Notes under the pieces: generated by a model
Database searches by the model: none
What the model saw: the letters and a program-made list of their open reading frames with translations, nothing else
Told to the model about the DNA's origin: nothing
NCBI GenBank assembly: GCA_019638615.1
Contig: JAHBTL010000024.1
Span: forward strand, 45,542-109,541
Source of the DNA: Chitinophagaceae bacterium
Lineage (GTDB): Bacteria > Bacteroidota > Bacteroidia > Chitinophagales > Chitinophagaceae
Length of the DNA stretch: 64,000 nt
Direction of reading: 5' to 3'
Position numbers and translations under genes: made by a program
Part shown: one piece after another, positions 45,311 to 54,116 of the stretch
How the letters are laid out: each line of letters begins with the position of its first letter
Numbering within the stretch: the first letter of the stretch is position 1

Positions 45311-45754
45311 ATGAGCAAATTACATTTCACTACCAAACATGCGAACGAGGCTACCGTGCAACATAACTGGTATGTTGTAGACGGCACCAATCAAACCGTG
45401 GGTCGCATGTGCGCCCGTATAGCGGCTGTGCTACGGGGCAAAAACAAGCCTTATTTTACTCCCAATGTTGATTGCGGAGATTATGTTGTGATCATCAACG
45501 CCGACAAGGTAAAGTTCACAGGCAGCAAGCTGGAAGACAAAACCTATATCAACTTTTCGGGTTACCCGGGCGGAAAAAAAGAAGAAACAGCGAAAAACCT
45601 GTTGGCCCGCCGTCCTGAAGTAGTGCTGGAAAGAGCTATTAAAGGGATGCTTCCCAAAAACCGTTTGGGACGCAAGGTCTACAAAAAATTATTTGTGTAT
45701 GCCGGGGCAGAACATCCTCATGCTGCACAGCAACCAAAAGAACTTAAATTTTAA
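45311..45754 (+). CDS. rplM: 50S ribosomal protein L13
   Basis: 147 aa from MSKLHFTTKHANE; a longer frame from 45191 only reads the leader. L13 motifs: NWYVVDGTNQTVGRMCARIA, CGDYVVIINADKVKFTG, YPGGKK and AIKGMLPKNRLGRK. It binds 23S rRNA early in large-subunit assembly. First gene of the classic Bacteroidota operon with rpsI, rpsB and tsf. Confidence 0.98.
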   Translation: MSKLHFTTKHANEATVQHNWYVVDGTNQTVGRMCARIAAVLRGKNKPYFTPNVDCGDYVVIINADKVKFTGSKLEDKTYINFSGYPGGKKEETAKNLLARRPEVVLERAIKGMLPKNRLGRKVYKKLFVYAGAEHPHAAQQPKELKF

Positions 45755-45804
45755 TTAGTAAACTGCTAATAGCGGTTTCGCTAATAGCCTAAAGCTTAAT
45801 ATAA

Positions 45805-46194
45805 ATGGAAAAGCAAAAAAATGGCGTTGGTCGTCGTAAAGAAGCAGTGACAAGGGTGTTTCTTTCTAAAGGAAACGGAACCATCACTATAAACGACAAA
45901 GACTACAAACAATATTTTTCACTCATCTACCTGCAGAACCAGGTGGAGCTTCCCTTAAAAACAATTGAATCTTTAGACAAGTTCGATGTAAAGATCAACG
46001 CTACCGGCGGTGGCATTAAAGGACAGGCGGAAGCGGCTAAATTAGGCATTGCACGTGCATTGCTCGAGCTCAGCCCCGATTATCGCCCTGCTTTGAAAGC
46101 TGCCGGTTTGCTGATGCGTGATTCAAGAGGTGTTGAACGTAAGAAATTCGGTAAAAAGAAAGCAAGAAAGAGCTTCCAGTTCAGCAAGCGTTAG
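45805..46194 (+). CDS. rpsI: 30S ribosomal protein S9
   Basis: 129 aa: KNGVGRRKEAVTRVFL at the start, and the basic C-terminal tail KKFGKKKARKSFQFSKR that reaches the P-site tRNA. Normal length. It follows rplM by 50 bp, as in most bacteria. Confidence 0.98.
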   Translation: MEKQKNGVGRRKEAVTRVFLSKGNGTITINDKDYKQYFSLIYLQNQVELPLKTIESLDKFDVKINATGGGIKGQAEAAKLGIARALLELSPDYRPALKAAGLLMRDSRGVERKKFGKKKARKSFQFSKR

Positions 46195-46236
46195 TCTTTA
46201 TCAAATTTTATTCATCAAATTATTCAAATCAATAAA

Positions 46237-47139
46237 ATGGAAAATAGCACTTCATTGCAACAGCAATTACTGGAAGCCGGTGTACATTTTGGTCACCTGC
46301 GTAAGAAGTGGAACCCCAAAATGTTGCCTTACATTTTCGCAGAAAAGAAAGGCATACATATTATAGACCTCAACAAAACCGTTGAGAACCTGCAGGAAAC
46401 AGCAGCAGTATTAAAAAACATTGCTAAAAGCGGTAAAAAAATAATGTTTGTCGGCACCAAAAAGCAGGCAAAGGAAATTGTTACCGAATGCGCCAGGCGT
46501 GTTAACATGCCTTACGTTACCGAAAGGTGGCTGGGTGGTATGCTCACCAACTTTAATACAGTGCGTAAGAGCGTTAAGAAAATGCAGAGCATTGAAAAGA
46601 TGCTGAACGATGGCACGTTCGACAGCATTACCAAAAAAGAAAGACTGACGCTTACACGCGATAAAGAAAAAATGGAGAAGGTATTGGGTGGTATCGCCCA
46701 GTTAGGACGTGTTCCCGCGGCTTTGTTCATTATTGATATCGGGCATGAGCACATTGCACTGGCTGAAGCAAAACGCCTGGGTATTACAACCTTTGGTATG
46801 GTAGATACCAACTGCGATCCGAATAAAGTTGATTTCTCTATTCCTGCAAATGATGATGCTACCAAATCAATAGCCATCATTACCAATTATATTACCGCTG
46901 CCATTGCAGAAGGTTTGGCAGAACGCCAGAACGAAAAAGCGGAAGAAGAAGCAGAAGAAGAGGTAGTGGAAAAAGGGCCCCGTTTTGATATTGATGATGC
47001 CGGTAATGAAAGAGAAAAAGGCGGGCGTGGTGCACGCGGAGCAGGAGCCGGAAGGCCTGGTGCAGGTGGCGGACAAGGCAGAAGGCGTACCACAGCCGGT
47101 GGTGGCGCCCGCAGATCTGGTCCTGGCGGCGGAAAATAA
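46237..47139 (+). CDS. rpsB: 30S ribosomal protein S2 with Gly/Arg-rich C-terminal extension
   Basis: 300 aa. The normal S2 fold runs about 1-228 (EAGVHFGHLRKKWNPKM; ERWLGGMLTNF; DTNCDPNKVDFSIP). It is followed by an acidic segment (about 230-247, EEEAEEEVVEKG) and an unusual Gly/Arg/Ala-rich tail (about 258-300, with GGRGARGAGAG and RRRTT repeats) resembling an RGG motif. The tail could bind RNA or act as a flexible assembly aid. Operon neighbours are rpsI and tsf. Confidence 0.97.
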   Translation: MENSTSLQQQLLEAGVHFGHLRKKWNPKMLPYIFAEKKGIHIIDLNKTVENLQETAAVLKNIAKSGKKIMFVGTKKQAKEIVTECARRVNMPYVTERWLGGMLTNFNTVRKSVKKMQSIEKMLNDGTFDSITKKERLTLTRDKEKMEKVLGGIAQLGRVPAALFIIDIGHEHIALAEAKRLGITTFGMVDTNCDPNKVDFSIPANDDATKSIAIITNYITAAIAEGLAERQNEKAEEEAEEEVVEKGPRFDIDDAGNEREKGGRGARGAGAGRPGAGGGQGRRRTTAGGGARRSGPGGGK

Positions 47140-47186
47140 GTTTAGCGGATGGAAAGCCTGAGTTTGTAATTTTTAAAAAGAACGAA

Positions 47187-48026
47187 ATGTCTACAGTAAC
47201 AATAACAGCAGCAGATATAAATAAACTGCGTCAAATGACCGGCGCGGGTATGATGGACTGCCGCAAGGCACTTACAGAAACCAATGGTAATTTTGAAGAA
47301 GCGATTGACTGGTTGCGTAAAAAAGGCGCGAAGGTTGCAGCATTGCGCGGCGACCGTGAAGCAAAGGAAGGAGTGGTAATTGCTCAAACTACCCCAGACA
47401 ATAAAACCGGGATTGCAGTATGTATCAGCTGCGAAACAGACTTTGTGAGCAAGAACGCAGACTTTGTGGCTTTTGCTAAAAGTATTGCCGATGCTGCTAT
47501 TGAAAGCAACGTAAAAAGCGCAGATGAGCTGAACAATGTATCTATTAACGGTGCAAAAATTGCAGATCTTGTAAACGATAAGCTGGCAAGCATCGGTGAA
47601 AAGATCGGCATCAGTAAATTTGAGCGGGTGGATGCTCCTTTTGTAGCGTCTTATATTCACGGTGCATACCGCATTGGTGTGCTGGTAGGGTTAAACAAAG
47701 CGTCAGACGAGGCCGGTAAAGATGTGGCTATGCAGATCGCAGCTATGAATCCCGTAGCGGTAGACCCTGAGTCTGTTGCCGCTGAGGTGGTAGCACGCGA
47801 AAAAGCGATCGTTACCGACCAGATCAAAAACGACCCTAAAATGGCAGGTAAGCCCGACGCAATGATTGAAAAAATCGCTGAAGGCAAACTGAACGCATTC
47901 TTTAAAGAAAACACACTGGTGGCACAGCCGTTCGTAAAAGACAATGGTAAAACGGTAGGTGATTTCCTGAAAAGTGTGGACAGCAGTTTAAAAGTTACCG
48001 AATTTAAAAGAGTAGCTTTAGGATAA
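47187..48026 (+). CDS. tsf: Translation elongation factor Ts
   Basis: 279 aa. The N-terminal UBA-like domain carries LRQMTGAGMMDCRKAL and GNFEEAIDWLRKKG. The core has ISCETDFVSKNADF, the EF-Ts signature that inserts near the EF-Tu nucleotide site. It exchanges GDP on EF-Tu. Last gene of the operon and followed by a strong terminator. Confidence 0.98.
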   Translation: MSTVTITAADINKLRQMTGAGMMDCRKALTETNGNFEEAIDWLRKKGAKVAALRGDREAKEGVVIAQTTPDNKTGIAVCISCETDFVSKNADFVAFAKSIADAAIESNVKSADELNNVSINGAKIADLVNDKLASIGEKIGISKFERVDAPFVASYIHGAYRIGVLVGLNKASDEAGKDVAMQIAAMNPVAVDPESVAAEVVAREKAIVTDQIKNDPKMAGKPDAMIEKIAEGKLNAFFKENTLVAQPFVKDNGKTVGDFLKSVDSSLKVTEFKRVALG

Positions 48027-48051
48027 GCAAACAATCCACTTTTAAATAATG

Positions 48052-48083
48052 AATCCCGGTAGAAATTTTTACCGGGATTTTTT
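48052..48083 (+). terminator. Rho-independent terminator of the tsf operon
   Basis: AATCCCGGTA / TACCGGGATT form a 10-bp stem (48052-48061 with 48070-48079), and the arm runs into a six-T tail. It lies 26 bp after the tsf stop. Confidence 0.88.
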
Positions 48084-48291
48084 GTGTACCAGGTATGGTT
48101 ATAGCGGTAATATATAGAGGGTGTTGCCGGATCAGCAGAGGGAAAACAAGACCATTAACAGTCAGTTTGATAAATAATTACAATTTTCCGGCAGGTATAA
48201 TTATTTAGCTCCGCAGGAACAATATTTAAAGAAGAAGGTTACAGTGGAGTTATATTATATACTAAGTTAACAGTAATTTTAAAGACCGGCC

Positions 48292-48912
48292 GTGCTAAAA
48301 GGAACGTTCATAAAGCTTTTGTCAAACTATACAGACAATAACGGCCTGGTAAATGAGCTATGGGCGGAAATTGAGAAAAACTATTCAGGTAGAAAAAGAC
48401 ATTATCATACTTTACAGCACCTTGATAATTTATTGGTTCAATTGACTGAAGTAAAAGGTGAAATAGAAAATTGGGAAACTGTTTTATTTACGCTGTATTA
48501 TCACGACATCATTTACAGTTCACTAAGATTCGACAATGAAGAGAAAAGTGCTGAACTTGCTGAAAAACGGATGAAGCGAATTTCTGTTCCTCATAACACA
48601 ATACAACTTTGCAAAGAGCAAGTCCTGGCAACTAAATCACACAATACATCCGCAGACGACGACACAAACTATTTTACGGATGCCGACCTTTCAGTATTAG
48701 GACAGGACTGGGAAACATATTCCTGGTATTACAAAAATGTAAGAAAAGAGTATTCAATTTATCCTGACTTCGTCTATAATCCAGGGCGTAAAAAAGTATT
48801 AAATCATTTTTTGTCTATGGACAGGATTTTCAAAACAGCCTTTTTTTACAAAAGGTTTGAAATACAGGCGCGACAAAATTTACAAAAAGAAATTGAATTG
48901 CTCTCCAAATAA
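48292..48912 (+). CDS. HD-domain protein, predicted metal-dependent phosphohydrolase
   Basis: 206 aa with a GTG start. The metal-binding HD pattern is visible: RHYHTLQHL (about 45), LYYHDIIY (about 70), and TDADLSVLG (about 128). It belongs to the short HD-type hydrolases with unknown substrate, sometimes nucleotide-like. No operon partner is evident. Codon use is rather AT-rich. Confidence 0.85.
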   Translation: MLKGTFIKLLSNYTDNNGLVNELWAEIEKNYSGRKRHYHTLQHLDNLLVQLTEVKGEIENWETVLFTLYYHDIIYSSLRFDNEEKSAELAEKRMKRISVPHNTIQLCKEQVLATKSHNTSADDDTNYFTDADLSVLGQDWETYSWYYKNVRKEYSIYPDFVYNPGRKKVLNHFLSMDRIFKTAFFYKRFEIQARQNLQKEIELLSK

Positions 48913-49064
48913 ACTGTATATTTAATACCGCCAAAATATCCTGAGAGAGCTGATCGAAGCCGGGCCGTGCGCCCGTAAATGATCATGCGGTTGCAATAGC
49001 GGGTATTGCGGCTGTATAATAAAATTGGTTAATCCTTTTTTTAAATCAACGAAATACGTTTGCC

Positions 49065-50255
49065 ATGTGTAAAAATCACGGAGTCGCTTACATTAAACCT
49101 GGTGAAGTACAGGTACAGGAAATTGAATACCCCAAACTGCAACTGGGAAACCGGAAATGCAATCATGGTGTTATCCTCAAAATCGTATCCACTAATATTT
49201 GTGGCAGCGACCAGCACATGGTTCGCGGACGAACAACAGCACCAGAAGGGCTGATACTTGGCCATGAAATAACAGGTATTGTAGTTGAAGCAGGATCTGA
49301 TGTTGAATTTATCAAAGTGGGCGACCTGGTTTCCGTTCCCTTTAATATTGCCTGCGGCAGATGCAGGAATTGCAAAGCCGGGCAAACAGGCATTTGCTTA
49401 AATGTTAATCCTGCAAGACCCGGCGCAGCTTATGGATACGTTGATATGGGCGGCTGGGTAGGCGGACAGGCAGAGTACGTAATGGTACCCTATGCCGACT
49501 TTAACCTGTTAAAATTCCCCGACAAAGACCAGGGCATGGCGAAGATCAAGGACCTCACTTTACTTTCTGATATATTCCCTACAGGTTATCATGGAGCTGT
49601 AAGCGCCGGTGTAGGACCAGGCTCCATTGTATATGTGGCAGGGGCGGGTCCTGTAGGTTTGGCTTGTGCGGCAAGCTGCCACCTGCTTGGTGCCGCAGTG
49701 GTGATAGTAGGCGATATGATTGATGAACGCCTGAAACAGGCAAAAAGCTTTGGCTGCGAAGTAATAGACCTCAAAAAAGATGTTCCGCTGGCTGACGCCA
49801 TTGCCGCTATCGTAGGCGTACCTGAAGTAGATTGCGCGGTTGACTGTGTAGGTTTTGAAGCAAGAGGTCATGGAACGAACAGTAACATTGAGCAACCGGC
49901 AACTGTATTGAACTCTATTATGGAAATTACACGGGCAGGCGGTGCATTGGGCATCCCCGGCTTATATGTAACCGGCGATCCCGGCGCTAAAGACGAAGCT
50001 GCTAAAATTGGCAGCCTTAGCATCAGGATTGGATTGGGATGGGCAAAATCACATTCATTTTATACAGGTCAATGCCCTGTAATGAAATACCACCGCCAGC
50101 TAATGAATGCGATTTTATATGATAAAATACAAATTGCCAAAGCTGTGAATGTACAGATCATTACACTTGCTGATGCGCCTAATGGATACAAGGACTTTGA
50201 TAAAGGCGCCGCTAAAAAATATGTGATCGATCCGCATGGAATGATACCCAATTAA
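49065..50255 (+). CDS. fdhA: Glutathione-independent formaldehyde dehydrogenase (Zn-dependent alcohol dehydrogenase family)
   Basis: 396 aa. Catalytic-zinc motif NICGSDQHMVRG with GHE downstream, structural-zinc cluster CGRCRNCKAGQTGIC (about 97-111), Rossmann motif VAGAGPVGLACAASC (about 190) and the long C-terminal region typical of FdhA (VDCAVDCVGFEARGHG). FdhA oxidises formaldehyde to formate with tightly bound NAD. The name rests on motif pattern; formaldehyde dismutase is a close relative. It lies upstream of broken genes and an FdhF/YdeP-type oxidoreductase, which may form a C1 or aldehyde detoxification locus. Confidence 0.92.
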   Translation: MCKNHGVAYIKPGEVQVQEIEYPKLQLGNRKCNHGVILKIVSTNICGSDQHMVRGRTTAPEGLILGHEITGIVVEAGSDVEFIKVGDLVSVPFNIACGRCRNCKAGQTGICLNVNPARPGAAYGYVDMGGWVGGQAEYVMVPYADFNLLKFPDKDQGMAKIKDLTLLSDIFPTGYHGAVSAGVGPGSIVYVAGAGPVGLACAASCHLLGAAVVIVGDMIDERLKQAKSFGCEVIDLKKDVPLADAIAAIVGVPEVDCAVDCVGFEARGHGTNSNIEQPATVLNSIMEITRAGGALGIPGLYVTGDPGAKDEAAKIGSLSIRIGLGWAKSHSFYTGQCPVMKYHRQLMNAILYDKIQIAKAVNVQIITLADAPNGYKDFDKGAAKKYVIDPHGMIPN

Positions 50256-50282
50256 AAGTGCTTTTACATTACCATTAAATTA

Positions 50283-50317
50283 AAAGAGGCAGTCCATTTT
50301 TTTGACTGTCTCTTTTT
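50283..50317 (+). terminator. Rho-independent terminator of fdhA
   Basis: AAAGAGGCAGTC / GACTGTCTCTTT (50283-50294 with 50304-50315) forms a 12-bp stem with one G:U pair, and the right arm runs into a T-run. Confidence 0.85.
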
Positions 50318-50355
50318 ATATTTTTACCTTTCTATACTTTAGACAAGACTGCCAC

Positions 50356-50682
50356 ATGCAAGCCAATCATTCCGCTTTTATAACCGGCTCACTGCGCTTT
50401 GGGCACTTAGCGAAAGCAGCCTGAGAGGTTTAATGTTTGCATTAAAAATTCCATTGACAGGTATTTTCCTTGGCGGGTTTGCCGTCATCATTATTACATT
50501 CATCGCCCGGTATAGCAGCAACAAATGGCAAACTATTGTAAGATCAACACTATTGAAAAAATGAAAGCTTTTTTGAGAAGATCCCCTTTCTCAACCGGTA
50601 TGTGACAAGCAGAAATTTGATTTTGCTGCGTGAAGACATAAGACGGCACAATGCATTGGATAAATTAATTGGCGCCGTTTAA
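50356..50682 (+). pseudogene. Broken membrane-protein gene between fdhA and the molybdopterin oxidoreductase
   Basis: The frame starts MQANHSAF and is lost in the T4 run at 50376-50379. One extra base would restore a protein-like reading: FYNRLTALWALSES, then FALKIPLTGIFLGGFAVI (a transmembrane segment), then IARYSSNKWQTIVR up to a stop near 50564. A second in-frame stretch continues in another frame as FFEKIPFLNRYVTSRN, then LILLREDIRRHNALDK, to a stop at 50680-50682. The two pieces look like the ends of one or two former genes joined by a deletion. I cannot name the family. Confidence 0.6.
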
Positions 50683-50774
50683 GGCAGTAAAAATTGCCGG
50701 GCTGAGTCCCCGCGCTGCATTTTATTGTTAAGCGGTCGTGCCAGCTTTGAGCTTTTAATGATTAAATTTATTCT

Positions 50775-51142
50775 ATGAAAATCTGCATCAGGGGAGACAG
50801 CGTACGGCTACGGCTTACTCAAACAGATAGGCGCAATTTAGGTCAGCAGGGATATGTGCAGAAGCAAACACATTTTGTCAATGCCATATTCGGCTATCGT
50901 TTGCAATGTAGTAATACTGCTAATGATATGCACGCAGATTTCTCTGGTGGAAAGATCACAGTGTTCATTCCCGATTATTTTGTAAAAACACTGGTGGAAA
51001 CCGACAGGGTGGGATACGATGCTTATCACCCATCAACAATAACAATAAATTTTTCATCCTCGTGGAAAAAGATTTTCAGTGCCTGGATCATACCTTCGAA
51101 GATCAAAGCGATATGTACCTGAACCCCAATAAAACCTGTTAA
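50775..51142 (+). pseudogene. DUF7009 family gene with a frameshift near its 3' end
   Basis: Residues 1-83 read as a DUF7009-type protein: MKICIRGDSVRLRLTQTD, GYVQKQTHF, KITVFIPDYFVKTLVETD. After VGYDA the frame turns into non-protein-like sequence ending at 51122. In the next frame a conserved-looking tail is clear: FFILVEKDFQCLDHT, then EDQSDMYLNPNKTC, to a stop at 51140-51142. So a single indel near 51022-51045 has separated the tail from the body. It lies 12 bp before the FdhF-like gene, its usual neighbour. A sequencing error is the alternative. Confidence 0.7.
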
Positions 51143-51154
51143 CCATCTTAATTT

Positions 51155-53500
51155 ATGGAAGAAAATAACAACCAGGAGGATAAGGCGGCAACAGGAAACC
51201 AGCGTTCCAACCCCGAAAATCCGGAGTCTTTCGAAGGACTAAAAGTTACTGCTCCTAAAACAGTAGCGGCGGGTGTTCCTGCGGTTATTTCTTCCGTAAA
51301 ACACATTCTCAGCGAAATGGATCCTCTGCGAGGTATGAAGGCCCTGCTGAAGGTGAATCAAAAAAGTGGCTTTGATTGCCCGGGCTGCGCCTGGCCCGAC
51401 CCAGACGATGATCGCAGCAGGATTGCGGAATATTGCGAAAACGGTGCGAAAGCTGTAGCGGAAGAAGCCACCACCAAAGCATTACGGTCAGACTTTTTTG
51501 CGCTTAATTCCATTGAGCAGCTTGCCGATTTTGACGACTACCGTATCGGCAAAAAAGGGCGCATCGCGCAGCCCATGTATCTTCCCAAAAATGGCACGCA
51601 TTATCAGCCCATCAGTTGGAAGGATGCCTTTGATCTTATAGCCAGGCATCTGAATGAACTGGCTTCTCCCGATGAAGCTGCTTTTTATACCTCTGGCAGA
51701 ACGAGCAATGAAGCAGCATTTTTATACCAGCTTTTTGTACGGGAATATGGAACCAACAATTTACCTGACTGTTCCAATATGTGCCACGAAAGCAGCGGTG
51801 TGGCATTGAATGAAAGTCTTGGCATTGGCAAAGGTTCTGTAACGCTGGAAGATTTTTATGAAGCTGAAGTAATTATTATTCTTGGTCAAAACCCGGGTAC
51901 CAACCATCCGCGAATGCTGACCGCGCTCAGCAAAGCAAAGGAAAACGGTTGCACTATTATTTCTGTAAACCCTTTGCCCGAAACCGGTTTGGTAGCGTTC
52001 AGCGATCCGCAAACCGTTAAAGGTGTGTTGGGTATAAAAGCCAAATTATCAGATATTTTTTTACAGGTAAAGATCAATGGCGACCTGGCTTTGATGAAGG
52101 CTATTTCAAAACTGATGCTGGAAGAAGAACGAAAAAGCCCGGGTACTGTATTCGATCATGAGTTTATTAAAGAACATACCACCGGTTACGATGCGCTTCT
52201 CTCCAATATAGATAAGTACCAGGCAGAAGAATTATCGGGCGCCTGTGGCATTAGCATAAGCCAGTTGCAGGAAGTAGCTTCCGTTTTCTGCAAAAAGAAA
52301 AAAATCATCGCCTGTTGGGCAATGGGCCTCACGCAGCATAAGAATGCGGTGGATTCCATCAAAGAGATTGTAAATGTACTGTTGCTGAAGGGCAGCATTG
52401 GCAAACCCGGAGCAGGCACCTGCCCCGTGCGGGGGCATAGCAATGTGCAGGGAGACCGTACTATGGGTATATACGAAAAGCCTTCTCAGAAGTTCCTGGA
52501 CAGCATTGAGAAAAATTTTGGATTTCGTCCGCCGCAACATCATGGCTTTGATGTGGTGGATTCCATTAAAGCCATGCACGAGGGGAAGATAAAAGTATTT
52601 ATGGCAATGGGAGGAAATTTTTTATCTGCCACGCCTGATACGGCTTATACAGCGGCAGCCTTACGCAAATGCAGGCTAACGGTGCAGATCAGCACCAAAC
52701 TGAATCGCAGTCATCTCATTACCGGCGAGGAAGCGTTGATACTGCCTACCTATGGGCGCAGCGACAGGGATTTGATGAACGGTGAAGAACAATTTATAAG
52801 CTGCGAAAACTCCATGGGCGTCATTCAAAAAAGCAAGGGAAATTTAAACCCTGTTAGTGATCAACTGAAAAGTGAAAGTGCCATTGTATGCGAGCTGGCG
52901 CTAACTGTCTTGGGCAACCGGACCAGGGTAAACTGGCAAAAATATTTACAGCACTACGACAATATACGGGATGATATTGAGCGTACCATTCCGGGCTTTG
53001 ACAACTACAATCAGCGGGTTCGCGAACCAGGCGGATTCTACCTGCCTAATTCTTCCAGGCAGGGATATTTTCCTACGCGAACACAAAAGGCAAATTTTAA
53101 TGTGGCTGACATAACGCCTATTAAGCTCGAAGAAGATGAGTTACTCATGATGACGATCCGCAGTCACGATCAGTTTAATACTACCATTTACGGATTGAAT
53201 GACCGCTATCGTGGTGTGCTGAATGAGCGAAGAGTGATTTTTATGAATGAAAAGGACATACAAAAGTTTGGATTAAAAGACAGAGACGTGGTAGACCTAT
53301 ACAATTTCTACAACGGCAGGAAAAGAATGGCTCATAAATTCATCGTAATTGCCTACAATATTCCGGAAAAATGTTGCGCTACCTATTTTCCTGAAACCAA
53401 TGTACTGGTACCTCTTGAAAGCGTAGCGGAAAAAAGCAATACCCCCACCAGTAAATCTGTAATTTTAAAAGTACAAAAAAGTGAAGTTCATCCGCATTGA
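51155..53500 (+). CDS. FdhF/YdeP-type molybdopterin oxidoreductase
   Basis: 781 aa. The N-terminal region has SGFDCPGCAWPDPDDDRS and a molybdopterin-binding domain follows: AAFYTSGRTSNEAAFLYQL, NMCHESSGVALNESLG, IILGQNPGTNHPRML and KPGAGTCPVRGHSNVQGDRT. The C-terminal aspartate-decarboxylase-like domain (about 640-775) has HDQFNTTIYGLNDRYRG. The family is related to formate dehydrogenase H and E. coli YdeP. In the FdhF alignment the active residue would be Cys in NMCHES. No Fe-S cluster cysteines of the FdhF type are visible at the N-terminus beyond CPGC. Substrate unknown. Confidence 0.92.
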   Translation: MEENNNQEDKAATGNQRSNPENPESFEGLKVTAPKTVAAGVPAVISSVKHILSEMDPLRGMKALLKVNQKSGFDCPGCAWPDPDDDRSRIAEYCENGAKAVAEEATTKALRSDFFALNSIEQLADFDDYRIGKKGRIAQPMYLPKNGTHYQPISWKDAFDLIARHLNELASPDEAAFYTSGRTSNEAAFLYQLFVREYGTNNLPDCSNMCHESSGVALNESLGIGKGSVTLEDFYEAEVIIILGQNPGTNHPRMLTALSKAKENGCTIISVNPLPETGLVAFSDPQTVKGVLGIKAKLSDIFLQVKINGDLALMKAISKLMLEEERKSPGTVFDHEFIKEHTTGYDALLSNIDKYQAEELSGACGISISQLQEVASVFCKKKKIIACWAMGLTQHKNAVDSIKEIVNVLLLKGSIGKPGAGTCPVRGHSNVQGDRTMGIYEKPSQKFLDSIEKNFGFRPPQHHGFDVVDSIKAMHEGKIKVFMAMGGNFLSATPDTAYTAAALRKCRLTVQISTKLNRSHLITGEEALILPTYGRSDRDLMNGEEQFISCENSMGVIQKSKGNLNPVSDQLKSESAIVCELALTVLGNRTRVNWQKYLQHYDNIRDDIERTIPGFDNYNQRVREPGGFYLPNSSRQGYFPTRTQKANFNVADITPIKLEEDELLMMTIRSHDQFNTTIYGLNDRYRGVLNERRVIFMNEKDIQKFGLKDRDVVDLYNFYNGRKRMAHKFIVIAYNIPEKCCATYFPETNVLVPLESVAEKSNTPTSKSVILKVQKSEVHPH

Positions 53501-53571
53501 TGATCTGCTAAAAATGTTCTTTAAACTATTCCCCGTACAGGGAAGCACATTTCAGTAACTTATAACACCCC

Positions 53572-53958
53572 TTATTCGTTTTCCTCGAAACGGATTTCCT
53601 GGAGCACCTGTTTTTCTGAACGGGAGCGCATAAAAATGGTAGTGCGGAAATCGCCGTATTTTGTTTGCAGGTTGCCGATGCAGAATTCGGAACCGCTGTT
53701 GGAGCCTTTATGTACGATACGGAAGGTTTTTACACCGTAAGAGCCGAAGAAATCCTTCAAAATGGTCTGCGCCTGGCTGCGACTGTACGCGTTACTTTTA
53801 TCATGCAGGGTTATTTCAACCATATTATCAAAGTACCGGGATAACTGGTTGGCGTTTCCGGCCTTCATAGCTGATACCACATCTTCAATAGAAAAAGAAA
53901 CCCTGAATGAAAGTAACATTACAACAAATGGAAGCAATATGAGTATCAAGCGTTTCAT
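53572..53958 (-). CDS. DUF4783 family secreted protein
   Basis: 128 aa with a signal peptide (MKRLILILLPFVVMLLSF). The mature part is a small NTF2/SnoaL-like fold: EDVVSAMKAGNANQLSRYF, MVEITLHDK, YSRSQAQTILKDFF and RSEKQVLQEIRFE. DUF4783 proteins are common in Bacteroidota; function unknown. It is monocistronic and divergent from gpmI. Confidence 0.9.
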   Translation of the reverse strand: MKRLILILLPFVVMLLSFRVSFSIEDVVSAMKAGNANQLSRYFDNMVEITLHDKSNAYSRSQAQTILKDFFGSYGVKTFRIVHKGSNSGSEFCIGNLQTKYGDFRTTIFMRSRSEKQVLQEIRFEENE

Positions 53959-54104
53959 AAATGGAAAAATTCCTGGCCTGGAAGAATGCTAAAAATATGC
54001 CAGATTGCCCTCACCCATCCCGATGTTGATAAATAGCCCGGTATAATATCCTCCCACACACTCACAGGGCGCACATCCTATTACTTAGCTTGCTGTAAAT
54101 AAAC

Positions 54105-54112
54105 TACTTTTG
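54105..54112 (+). promoter_or_regulatory. -7 element of gpmI, possibly leaderless transcript
   Basis: TACTTTTG (TAnnTTTG) lies 4 bp before the gpmI ATG. A start site 6-7 bp after this element would make a leaderless or nearly leaderless mRNA. No good -33 TTG is seen at the usual distance, so confidence is limited. Confidence 0.4.
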
Positions 54113-54116
54113 CGCC

